This document shows, piece after piece, positions 48,359 through 56,845 of a DNA stretch of 64,000 nt (position 1 is its first letter; each line of letters opens with the position of its first letter). Made by a program: the position numbers and the translations under genes. Origin of the DNA: Vicinamibacteria bacterium (GTDB taxonomy: Bacteria; Acidobacteriota; Vicinamibacteria; Fen-336). The stretch is taken from contig JAMQGV010000024.1 of assembly GCA_025994075.1 (NCBI GenBank), positions 372,001 to 436,000 of the forward strand, read 5' to 3'. Under the pieces are notes generated by a model that was given only the letters and a program-made list of their open reading frames with translations, was not told the DNA's origin and did not search any database.

Positions 48359-51300
48359 CTACTCCTGCCAGAGGAACTTCGGGGCCGGCTTCTCCACGGG
48401 CCAGAGCTGCTTGAGGGTCTCGCCCTCGTACAGCTCGCCGTTCTTGACCACGAAGCGGATCTTCGCCGTGTTGCGGATGTCCGCCAGCGGGTCGGCGTCG
48501 AGCACCACGAGGTCGGCCAGCTTGCCCGCCTCGATCGAGCCGAGGTCGGGCGCGAAGCCGAGCTTGTCCGCAGCCTGGATCGTCGAGGCGCGTAGCGCCT
48601 CCATCGCGGAGAGCGCCTGGCCGCGGCCGCCGACGCCGGCCATCGCCCACAGCTCCCAGTGCGGGCCGAGGCCCTGTACCTGGCCGTGGGCGCCGAGCGA
48701 GACGTTGCCGCCGGCGCGGGCGACCTTCGCGACCCCCTCGGCCACCTGCCAGAACTGGTACTCCTCGGGGGCGACCCACGGGTGGCGGCGGCCCCAGACG
48801 TCGATCAGGCGGTGCGGCACGAAGCGGCGCAGCTTCGGGTCGTCGTGCGGGTTCATCTCCTGCCAGAAGTAGAGCTCGCCCCACGGGCCTCCGTACGAGA
48901 CGAGCAGCGTCGGCGTGTAGTGGGTGCCGCTCTTCGCGAGCACCTGGACCGAGTCCTCGCCGAGCGGCAGCGGCAGCGAGTGCTCGAAGGCCGTGTAGCC
49001 GTCGAGCGCCATCGTCATGTCGGTCGCGTGCTCGCCGCCGCCTTCGGCGGTCAGCAGCATCTTCTCGAGCCGCGAGGCCTCGGCGAACCACAGCCGCTGC
49101 GCGCGCCGCGGCTGCTGGTAGACCTTGATCATCCGCGCGCCGTACGCCTTCATCCGCCGCACCTGGCGCCGGGCGTCGTGCAGGTTCTCGACCTCGGCCC
49201 AGATGTCCTGGGCCTGGCCGCCGTAGAGCACGTCGCCCGAGGAGTAGATGCGTGGCCCGGTCATCAGGCCCGCCTCGACCATCTCGGCCTGGGCGAAGGT
49301 GTCGATCGACGGCGCCGACGGGTCGTAGGTGGTGGTCACGCCGTACGCGAGGTTGGCGACGTACTCCCACTTCTGCTCCGGCAGCACCTCGAGGCCCGAG
49401 TAGTGGAAGTGGGCGTGGGTGTCGATCAGGCCGGGGATCACCGTCTTGCCGCGAGCGTCGAAGCGGCGCGCGTCCGCGGGGACCTTCAGCGTGCCGGTCG
49501 CGCCGACGGCGGCGATGCGGTTGCCGGCGACCAGCACGTCCGCCGCCGGCAGCACCTCGTCGCCCTTCATCGTGATCACCCGCGCGCCCTCGAGCACGAA
49601 CGAGCCCGCGGGCGTCGCGCGCTGGGCGACGAGCGCGATCTCGAACGTGCGCGCCCCGGGCACCTTGACCGGGTCCTCGGGAGCGGCCGGCTTCGCCGCC
49701 GCCTTCTTCGCGCCCTTGGCGGGCTCGGCCTTCGCGTCGTCCTTCTTCGCGGCCTTCGCCCGCTCGTCGGCCGCGAACTTCAGCGCCTCGGCGAGCGGCA
49801 GCGCGTGGAACGTGCGGCCGAGCGTCCAGGTCAGCGTCTTTCCGCCGTCGGCCCAGGCCACGAACGAACCGGCGTCGCGCGAGAGCCGGATCACCGGCAG
49901 CGCGCCGTCCTTGATCCCCACCTCGGGCGGCTCGGGCAACTGCATGCCCGCCAGCGCGGCGACGTAGACGTTGTCCCGCGAGGCGAAGGCGACCCACGCG
50001 CCGTCGGGCGAAGGCGCCACCTCGGACACCGCGGGCAGCCGCAGGTGCTTGCGCTTGTCGCTGCCGTCGAGGCGGATCGAGACGAGGTCGTTCTTGCCCG
50101 GCTCGCCGGGCTTGGCCGGCGGCACGCCCTCGCGGTAGTAGAGCCGCGTTCCGTCGTCGTTCCAGTAGGCCACCGGGTGGAAGCCCTTCGGGCCGCCGGG
50201 GTCGACGGCGGTCACGAAGCGCGGCTCGCCGCCGTTCGCGTCGAGCACGTGCAGCTCGAACGCGTTCTCGTCCTCGGGCTGCCGGCCGCGGAACTCGAGG
50301 CCGGTGCCGCGGGCGACCGCCAGCCACTTCCCGTCGGGCGACCAGCTCGGGTTGGCGAAGTGGCCCGGCTGGCCGGTGAGCCGGACCGGCGCGCCGCCCG
50401 CGAGCGGAGCCTTGTAGACCGCGCCGCCCTCCTGGTCGTCCCAGGTGACGTACGCGACCCACTGGCCGTCGGGTGAAACCGCGGGCAGGTACTCGCGGCC
50501 CGGGTCCGGCATGCGCGCGGGCATCGTCGACGGGTCGGGCGTCAGCCGCCGCGGTGCGCCCTGGGGGGAGCCACTGGCGAGCGCCTGCACCCAGATCCGC
50601 CCCAGCGCGTCGAACACCACGGCGCCGGCGTCGGGCGTGAGCTGCGCGCGACGCAGGATGCGGGCGGTCAGCGGTCCCTGCCCGACCTTCTCCTGCCACG
50701 TCACGCGCGGCGCCGCGTGCTGCACGCCCTTGGCCACGAACGGGATCTCGCGCACGTCGCCGCCGGCGAGCGGCACCCGCGCCAGCTTGCCGTGGTGGAA
50801 GAAGACGACGTCCTGGTCGTCCGGCGTGATCGCGTAGCCGGGGAACAGGTCGAGCTGGGCGAAGCCCTCCTGCTCGTCGCGGGTCGTGTCCGTGACCAGC
50901 ACGCGCTCGAAGCCGTTGTCGAGATGGCGCGCGACCAGCACGGTCTTCGCGTCGCGACGCGAGACGTAGACGAGCGTCTTGCCGTCGCGGGTCAGGGCGG
51001 GGCGGCCGCCGCCGCCGATGCCCTCGGTGACCGCGCGCGTCTCGCCCGTGCGGCGGTCGAGCCGCTGCACCTGCCACAGGCCGTTCTGCAGGTTCGGGAT
51101 GTAGTTGAACGAGCCCCGGCGGCCCGCGAAGTAGACGAAGCGGCCGTCGGCGCTGGCGGTCGGGCCCGACGAGTTGTGGAAGGCGTCCGAACCCACCAGC
51201 TTGATGCCGCCACCGCCCTCGCGGTGGAACATCCACAGCTCGACCGGCGGGATGCCCGCCTTGGTTCCGTCCTCCTTGCGGCCGAGCACGAACTGACCGT

Positions 51301-51712
51301 CGGCGGTCCAGGCGGCCGCGCGCACGTAGCCGTTCTTCTCCGACGTCAGCGCTCGCGCGTTCCCGCCGTCGGCGTCGATCAGCCAGAGGTTGTCGACGCC
51401 GCCGCGGTCCGACGTGAACGCGATCGTCCTTCCGTCCGGCGAGAAGCGCGGCTGCGCGTCCCAGGCGGGCCCCGTGGTCAGCGCCTTCGCCTCGCCGCCC
51501 GCGATCGGCAGCGTCCACAGGTCGCCGAGCAGGTCGAACACGATGGTGCCGCCGTCGGGCGAGACGTCGAGCGAGAGCCATGTGCCCTCGCGTGCCTCGA
51601 ACGGGATCGCGCGCGCCTGCGGGTGCGGCGTGTTGACGTCGGCCGCGGGATCCTTCGGCGCGGGAGCCGCGGCGGCCGCGGCCAGCAGGGAGAGGGCGAG
51701 GGCGAGATGCAC
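48359..51712 (-). CDS. Exported TolB-like beta-propeller fused to an amidohydrolase
   Basis: A 1117-residue secreted protein. A signal peptide (ALALSLLAAAAAAPAP) precedes two blocks of WD40/TolB-like PD40 repeats (VSPDGGTIVF, FSPDGRTIAFTSDR, SPDGKWLAVAR, SPDGAWVAFASRD). A Lys/Ala-rich linker near 650 leads to an amidohydrolase domain (about 700-1105) with metal motif DTHAHFHY near 762, GEHATDM and LGAHGQVQGLGPHWELW. Such fusions are frequent in Acidobacteria and Bacteroidetes; related domains act as imidazolonepropionase-like or dipeptidase-like hydrolases. Substrate unknown. The GTG at 51712 follows CGGAGGAAAC. Confidence 0.92.
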   Translation of the reverse strand: MHLALALSLLAAAAAAPAPKDPAADVNTPHPQARAIPFEAREGTWLSLDVSPDGGTIVFDLLGDLWTLPIAGGEAKALTTGPAWDAQPRFSPDGRTIAFTSDRGGVDNLWLIDADGGNARALTSEKNGYVRAAAWTADGQFVLGRKEDGTKAGIPPVELWMFHREGGGGIKLVGSDAFHNSSGPTASADGRFVYFAGRRGSFNYIPNLQNGLWQVQRLDRRTGETRAVTEGIGGGGRPALTRDGKTLVYVSRRDAKTVLVARHLDNGFERVLVTDTTRDEQEGFAQLDLFPGYAITPDDQDVVFFHHGKLARVPLAGGDVREIPFVAKGVQHAAPRVTWQEKVGQGPLTARILRRAQLTPDAGAVVFDALGRIWVQALASGSPQGAPRRLTPDPSTMPARMPDPGREYLPAVSPDGQWVAYVTWDDQEGGAVYKAPLAGGAPVRLTGQPGHFANPSWSPDGKWLAVARGTGLEFRGRQPEDENAFELHVLDANGGEPRFVTAVDPGGPKGFHPVAYWNDDGTRLYYREGVPPAKPGEPGKNDLVSIRLDGSDKRKHLRLPAVSEVAPSPDGAWVAFASRDNVYVAALAGMQLPEPPEVGIKDGALPVIRLSRDAGSFVAWADGGKTLTWTLGRTFHALPLAEALKFAADERAKAAKKDDAKAEPAKGAKKAAAKPAAPEDPVKVPGARTFEIALVAQRATPAGSFVLEGARVITMKGDEVLPAADVLVAGNRIAAVGATGTLKVPADARRFDARGKTVIPGLIDTHAHFHYSGLEVLPEQKWEYVANLAYGVTTTYDPSAPSIDTFAQAEMVEAGLMTGPRIYSSGDVLYGGQAQDIWAEVENLHDARRQVRRMKAYGARMIKVYQQPRRAQRLWFAEASRLEKMLLTAEGGGEHATDMTMALDGYTAFEHSLPLPLGEDSVQVLAKSGTHYTPTLLVSYGGPWGELYFWQEMNPHDDPKLRRFVPHRLIDVWGRRHPWVAPEEYQFWQVAEGVAKVARAGGNVSLGAHGQVQGLGPHWELWAMAGVGGRGQALSAMEALRASTIQAADKLGFAPDLGSIEAGKLADLVVLDADPLADIRNTAKIRFVVKNGELYEGETLKQLWPVEKPAPKFLWQE

Positions 51713-51792
51713 GTTTCCTCCGGAGCATCCACGGATCTGTACGGGGGCGGGATGCCCGCCATTCTATGCGGCACCCCGCTGCCGCGGGTCGC

Positions 51793-51798
51793 TATCAT
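51793..51798 (+). promoter_or_regulatory. -10-like hexamer next to the DinB start
   Basis: TATCAT ends eight bases before the ATG at 51807 with no Shine-Dalgarno between; the leader would be about two bases. Confidence 0.45.
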
Positions 51799-51806
51799 CC
51801 AGTTCC

Positions 51807-52274
51807 ATGAGCCTCGACATCCTCGTCGCGCGTCTTGCCGGCCAGGCCCTGCTCCACGAGAAGCTGCTCGCCGACGACCCCGCAGCCCTCGCGAAGCGGC
51901 CCGCGCCCGAGAAGTGGTGTGCGCTCGAGAACCTCGCCCACGTGGCCCGCCACCACGAGGTGATGCTCGACCGGCTGCGACAGATGGCCGCGAGCGACCA
52001 GGCGCTCGCGTTCCCCGCCTACGTGCCCGAGCAGGACCCCGCGTGGCCCTCGTGGCAGTCGCTGCCGGTGGCCGAGGTGAGCCTGCGCCTGCGCGCGCTG
52101 CGCCAGGAGCTGGTCGCGTTCGTCGAGGGGCACGCGGAACGGCTGTCGGCGATGCGCGGCAGCCATCCCGCCTTCGGACCGCTGCCCGGAGACGGCTGGC
52201 TCGAGCTGTTCCTCGTCCACGAGGCCCACCACCAGTACCTGGCGCTGCGCGCGCTGGGCCTCGCAAAGCGCTGA
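51807..52274 (+). CDS. DinB-family protein
   Basis: A 155-residue four-helix-bundle protein. DinB-type histidines appear in ENLAHVARHHEVML and near the C-terminus in LVHEAHHQYLALRAL, spaced to form the metal site of the YfiT/DinB superfamily. Many members are thiol-dependent S-transferases; no cofactor can be assigned. The ATG has no ribosome binding site but follows a TATCAT box closely. Confidence 0.88.
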   Translation: MSLDILVARLAGQALLHEKLLADDPAALAKRPAPEKWCALENLAHVARHHEVMLDRLRQMAASDQALAFPAYVPEQDPAWPSWQSLPVAEVSLRLRALRQELVAFVEGHAERLSAMRGSHPAFGPLPGDGWLELFLVHEAHHQYLALRALGLAKR

Positions 52275-52412
52275 GCCGTCACAACGTTTGACCCCGGGCC
52301 GGGGCGCCGTGCCCTTGGCTTTCGCTCGCGCTTGTGACCAGAATTCGGGACTGGGCGCGGGACGCCTCGTCGGCCTTCCATCTTTCTCTGCCCGCCGCCC
52401 CCGGGGAGCTTC

Positions 52413-53585
52413 ATGAACATCCGAGCGGTTTCCTTCCTGCTTCTGGCCGGGCTGTCGTGCGCGCTCGCAGGGTGCGGCGGATCGTCGTCCGCTTCCGGGA
52501 CCTCGGGCGGCGGCGCCGCGGCCCGACCCGGCGGCGGACGCGGGCCGATGGCGGTCAAGGTCAGGGTCGCGCCGGTCGCGGTGCGCGACGTCGTCTACGA
52601 GGTCAAGGCGATCGGCAGCCTCGAGGCCGAGGAGATCGTGCAGGTCACGGCCCAGGTCGAAGGCGCGGTGGCCGAGGTGCTCTTCCGCGAGGGCGATCAC
52701 GTGACGTCGGAGACGGTGCTGGCCCGGATCGACCCCGAGAAGCACAGGCTGGAGGCCGAGCGCGCCGAGGCCGCGTACCAGAAGGCGCTCGCCGACGTCG
52801 AGCGCTCGCAGCAGGACCTCGACCGCCGCGAGCAGCTCGCCAAGGACCAGCTCGTGGCGGCCGAGGAGCTGAACCGCTCTCGTGCGGAGACCCGGCGCCT
52901 GCAGGCCGAAGCCGACGCCGCCAAGGCCCTGCGCGATCTGGCGCGAGCCAACCAGCGCCGTTCCGAGGTGCGCCCGGCGCGCGCCGGCGTGATCAACACC
53001 CGCACGATCGACGCCGGCACCTGGGCTCGCGAGGGGATGGCGCTCGCGACCCTCGTCGACACCTCGCGGCTGCGGCTGCGTTTCAAGGTCTCCGAGGCCG
53101 AGTCGCTGCGCGCGCGCGAGGGCCAGGACCTGACCTTCCGCGTCGGCGCCCTCGGCGACCGCGACTTCCAGGCCCGCATCTACCACGTCGGCGAACTGGC
53201 CGACGCCACGACCCGCCAGGTCGAGGTGCTCGCTTTCGTCAAGAACCCCGGCATGCTCAAGCCCGGCTTCTTCGCCGAGGTGCGGCTGGCGACCGAGTCG
53301 AAGAAGGGTGCGCTGGTCGTGCCGGAGTCGGCCGTGCAGGCCTCGGAGCGCGGCTTCGTCGCCTACGTCGTCGAAGACGGCAAGGCGGTGCTGCGGCCGC
53401 TGCAGATCGGGCTGCGCACGCCGGACGCGCAGGTCGAGGTGGTCACCGGCCTGAAGGCGGGCGAGACCGTCGTCGTCGAGGGCTCGGACCGCATCGGCGA
53501 CGGCGTGCCGGTGGAGGCGGTCGGCGGCGAGACGCTGCGCGCCTCCGAGCCCGCCGCGTCGCCCGCGGCGCAGGGAGGCCGCTGA
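52413..53585 (+). CDS. RND efflux periplasmic adaptor lipoprotein (second system)
   Basis: A 390-residue membrane fusion protein with a lipobox (ALAGC, Cys 21) and a Ser/Gly-rich linker. It shows VTAQVEGAVAEVLFREGDHVTSETVLARIDPEKH, a coiled-coil hairpin (EAAYQKALADVERSQQDLDRREQL), RPARAGVINTRTIDAGTW, and a C-terminal domain. The start follows CGGGGAGC. The gene is followed by its pump with a stop/start overlap (TGATG). No TolC gene lies in this operon. Confidence 0.92.
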   Translation: MNIRAVSFLLLAGLSCALAGCGGSSSASGTSGGGAAARPGGGRGPMAVKVRVAPVAVRDVVYEVKAIGSLEAEEIVQVTAQVEGAVAEVLFREGDHVTSETVLARIDPEKHRLEAERAEAAYQKALADVERSQQDLDRREQLAKDQLVAAEELNRSRAETRRLQAEADAAKALRDLARANQRRSEVRPARAGVINTRTIDAGTWAREGMALATLVDTSRLRLRFKVSEAESLRAREGQDLTFRVGALGDRDFQARIYHVGELADATTRQVEVLAFVKNPGMLKPGFFAEVRLATESKKGALVVPESAVQASERGFVAYVVEDGKAVLRPLQIGLRTPDAQVEVVTGLKAGETVVVEGSDRIGDGVPVEAVGGETLRASEPAASPAAQGGR

Positions 53586-56500
53586 TGTCCAACGAACGCG
53601 ACGAACGGCCCACGGACCCGGCCGAAGACCAGCACGAGGATCCGGCGAAGATCGCGACCGGCAGCACGCTGGCCGACATCTCGATCCGCAACCACGTCTT
53701 CGCGTGGATGCTGATGGCCGCGCTGATCGGCTTCGGCGTCATCACCTACACCGGCTTCGGCAACGTCGTGAAGGGGCTCGGCATCAGCCAGAACCCCGAC
53801 GTCGACTTCCCGGTGGTCAACATCTCGCTCGGCTACGAGGGCGCCTCGCCCGAGATCATGGAGACCGACGTCGTCGACTTCGTCGAGGACGCGGTCACCT
53901 CGATCGAGGGCATCAAGTCGATCTCCTCCACCTCGCGCCAGGGCTCGGCCAGCGTCACCGTCGAGTTCGAGCTCGACCGCAACATCGACGCCGCCCTGCA
54001 GGACGTGCAGACCAAGGTGGCCCAGGCCGGCCGCCGGCTGCCGCGCGAACTCGACCCGCCGGTCGTCACCAAGAACAACCCCGAGGACCAGCCGATCATG
54101 TGGCTGAGCCTCTCCGGCACCCGCTCCGCCAGCTTCCTCGCCGACTACGTGCGCAACGTGCTGCGCCCGCAACTGCAGACGATCCCGGGCGTCGGCGAGG
54201 TGTTCATGGGCGGCTACCGCGAGCGCAACCTGCGCGTGTGGTTCGACGCCGCCCGGCTCGAGGCCCAGGGCCTGACCGTGCTCGACGTGATCCAGGCCAT
54301 CCAGCGCGAGCACCTCGAGGTGCCGGCGGGCCGCATCGAGACCGCCGCCCGCGAGATGAACGTGCGCGCCGAGGGCGAGGCGATCGACGTCGAGGGCTTC
54401 CGCCGCCTGGTGGTGCTCTACCGCGACGGCGCGCCGATCCGGCTCCAGGACGTGGCCGTCGTCGAGGACGGCCTCGAGGACCGGCGCCGCGTCGCCCGCG
54501 CGATGGGCAACACCTCGATCGGCTTCGGCGTGCGCAAGCTGCGCGGCGCCAACGCGGTCGAGGTGGGGCGCAACGTCAAGGACCGGCTCGAGGAGATGAA
54601 GACGCAGCTCCCCGAGGGCGTCGACCTCAACGTCAACTTCGACGGCACCATCTTCATCGAGCACGCGATCCAGGAGATCCTCTTCACGCTGCTGATGGCG
54701 GCGCTGCTGACAGGCGCCGTGTGCTGGATCTTCCTCGGCTCGTGGTCGACGACGGTCAACGTGCTGCTCGCGATCCCGACCTCGATCCTCGGCACCTTCG
54801 TCGTCATGTACTTCATGGGCTTCACGCTCAACACCTTCACGGTGCTGGGCCTGACGCTCACGGTCGGCATCGTGGTCGACGACGCGATCATGGTGCTCGA
54901 GAACATCTACCGCCACCGCGAGCAGGGCGAGGGCAAGGTGAAGGCGGCCTCGCTCGGGGCCCGCGAGATCACCTTCGCCGCGGCCGCGGCCACCATGGCG
55001 ATCATCGCCATCTTCCTGCCGGTGGCCTTCATGAAGGGCATCATCGGCAAGTTCTTCTTCCAGTTCGGCGTCACCATCTCGGTCGCGGTGCTGATCTCGC
55101 TGCTGGAGGCGCTGACGCTGGCGCCGATGCGCTGCTCGCAGTTCCTCGAGGTCGGCGAGCGCACCACCCGCTTCGGCCAGGCCGTGGAGCACGGTTTCGC
55201 CCGGCTGGCCGAGCTGTACGGCCGCGCACTGCCGCCGGCGCTGCACCACCGCGGCGCGATCCTGGCCGGCTCCGCCGTGTTCTTCGTCGCCTCGCTCGGC
55301 CTGCTCGGCCTGCTGCGCCAGGAGTTCGTGCCGGCCCAGGACTCCGGCCGCTTCCAGATCCGCTTCCAGACCCCGGTCGGCACGGCGCTCGACACCACGG
55401 AGCGCTACTTCAAGGCGGTCGAGGAGTACCTGTCCGGCCGGCCGGAGGTGGTCCGCTACTTCGGCTTCCTCGGCGGCTTCGGCGGCGGCGAGGTCAACAC
55501 CGGGATGCTGTGGCTGACGATGCTGGACAAGGGCGACCGGCCCACCGACCCGAAGACGGGCCGCAGGCTCAGCCAGCAGGAGTTCATGGACCTGACCCGC
55601 CGCGAGCTGGCCCAGATCCCCGGCGGGCGCGCGGTGCTGGTCGATCCTTCGGCGCAGAGCTTCAGCGCCAGCCGCGGCGGCGGCTTCCCGATCGAGATCT
55701 CGGTCCGCGGCCGCGACTGGGACACGCTGGCGGTCAAGTCGCAGGAGCTGATGGGCGCGATGCGCGACAGCGGGCTGATGACGGACCTCGACAGCGACTA
55801 CCAGGTCGGCATGCCCGAGGTCTCCGTGATCCCCGACCGCAACAAGGCGGCCGATCTCGGCATCAGCATGGCGGCGATCGGCCAGACCGTGAACGCGGCG
55901 ATCGGCGGCACCCGGGTCGGCAAGTTCAAGGACCAGGGCCGCCGCTTCGACATCCGGGTGCGGCTGCTGCAGGACCAGCGCCAGCGCCCGGAGGACATCG
56001 CGCGGCTGCTGGTGCGGACCGGCACCGGCCAGGTCGTGCGGCTGGGCGACATCGTGCGCATCGAGCAGGCGCCCACGCTGCAGGCGATCACCCGCAAGGA
56101 CCGCGAGCGGGCGATCACGATCTACGCGAACGTCGCGACCGGCATCTCCCAGGCGGCGGCGCTCGATCGCGCGCTCGAGCTGGCGCGAGGCGTGCTCCCC
56201 GACGGCTACCGCGCGGTGCCGGCCGGCACCTCGCAGGCGTTCAAGGAGAGCTTCGACTCGCTGATCTTCGCGTTCCTGATGGGCCTGATCGTCGCCTACA
56301 TGGTGCTGGCGACCCAGTTCAACGCCTTCACCCACCCGTTCACCGTGCTGCTGGCGCTGCCGTTCTCGATCAGCGGCGCGCTGCTCGCGCTCTGGGTGTC
56401 GGGCCAGAGCATCAACGTCTACTCGATGCTGGGCCTCATCCTGCTGATGGGCATCGCCAAGAAGAACTCGATCCTGCTGGTCGACTTCACCAACCAGTTC

Positions 56501-56818
56501 CGGGCCCAGGGCCACGAGCGCCACGAGGCGCTGCTGAAGGCCTGCCCGGTGCGGCTGCGGCCGATCCTGATGACCTCGACGGCGACGATCGCCGGTGCCC
56601 TGCCGCCGGCGCTGGCGATCGGCCCCGGCGCCGAGCTGCAGCGGCCGATGGCGCTGGCGCTGGTCGGCGGCATCTTCGTCTCGACGGCGTTCACGCTGTT
56701 CGTGGTGCCGGCGGCCTACAGCGTGCTCGACGACGTGACGGCCTGGAACAGCGAACGCCAGCGCCGCCGCCAGGGCCTGTTCGAGGCCCTCTCCGCCCTC
56801 AGGCACCGCGAAGCGTAG
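53585..56818 (+). CDS. RND-superfamily efflux pump (second system)
   Basis: A 1077-residue pump of the HAE1 type with a longer acidic cytoplasmic start (ERDERPTDPAEDQHEDPAK). Signature segments are SIRNHVFAWMLMAALIGFGVI, LTLTVGIVVDDAIMVLENIYRHREQG (the Asp pair of helix 4), and [27 protein letters not shown]. Compared with the pump at 44439 it is a diverged member of the same family, so the two systems probably differ in substrate. The ATG overlaps the adaptor stop. Confidence 0.94.
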   Translation: MSNERDERPTDPAEDQHEDPAKIATGSTLADISIRNHVFAWMLMAALIGFGVITYTGFGNVVKGLGISQNPDVDFPVVNISLGYEGASPEIMETDVVDFVEDAVTSIEGIKSISSTSRQGSASVTVEFELDRNIDAALQDVQTKVAQAGRRLPRELDPPVVTKNNPEDQPIMWLSLSGTRSASFLADYVRNVLRPQLQTIPGVGEVFMGGYRERNLRVWFDAARLEAQGLTVLDVIQAIQREHLEVPAGRIETAAREMNVRAEGEAIDVEGFRRLVVLYRDGAPIRLQDVAVVEDGLEDRRRVARAMGNTSIGFGVRKLRGANAVEVGRNVKDRLEEMKTQLPEGVDLNVNFDGTIFIEHAIQEILFTLLMAALLTGAVCWIFLGSWSTTVNVLLAIPTSILGTFVVMYFMGFTLNTFTVLGLTLTVGIVVDDAIMVLENIYRHREQGEGKVKAASLGAREITFAAAAATMAIIAIFLPVAFMKGIIGKFFFQFGVTISVAVLISLLEALTLAPMRCSQFLEVGERTTRFGQAVEHGFARLAELYGRALPPALHHRGAILAGSAVFFVASLGLLGLLRQEFVPAQDSGRFQIRFQTPVGTALDTTERYFKAVEEYLSGRPEVVRYFGFLGGFGGGEVNTGMLWLTMLDKGDRPTDPKTGRRLSQQEFMDLTRRELAQIPGGRAVLVDPSAQSFSASRGGGFPIEISVRGRDWDTLAVKSQELMGAMRDSGLMTDLDSDYQVGMPEVSVIPDRNKAADLGISMAAIGQTVNAAIGGTRVGKFKDQGRRFDIRVRLLQDQRQRPEDIARLLVRTGTGQVVRLGDIVRIEQAPTLQAITRKDRERAITIYANVATGISQAAALDRALELARGVLPDGYRAVPAGTSQAFKESFDSLIFAFLMGLIVAYMVLATQFNAFTHPFTVLLALPFSISGALLALWVSGQSINVYSMLGLILLMGIAKKNSILLVDFTNQFRAQGHERHEALLKACPVRLRPILMTSTATIAGALPPALAIGPGAELQRPMALALVGGIFVSTAFTLFVVPAAYSVLDDVTAWNSERQRRRQGLFEALSALRHREA

Positions 56819-56833
56819 CGGGGGTTCGGGGGC

Positions 56834-56839
56834 TATCCT
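56834..56839 (+). promoter_or_regulatory. -10-like hexamer of nadE
   Basis: TATCCT ends six bases before the ATG at 56846. With standard -10 to +1 spacing the transcript would begin at the A of the ATG. No Shine-Dalgarno is present. Confidence 0.5.
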
Positions 56840-56845
56840 CTCCCC

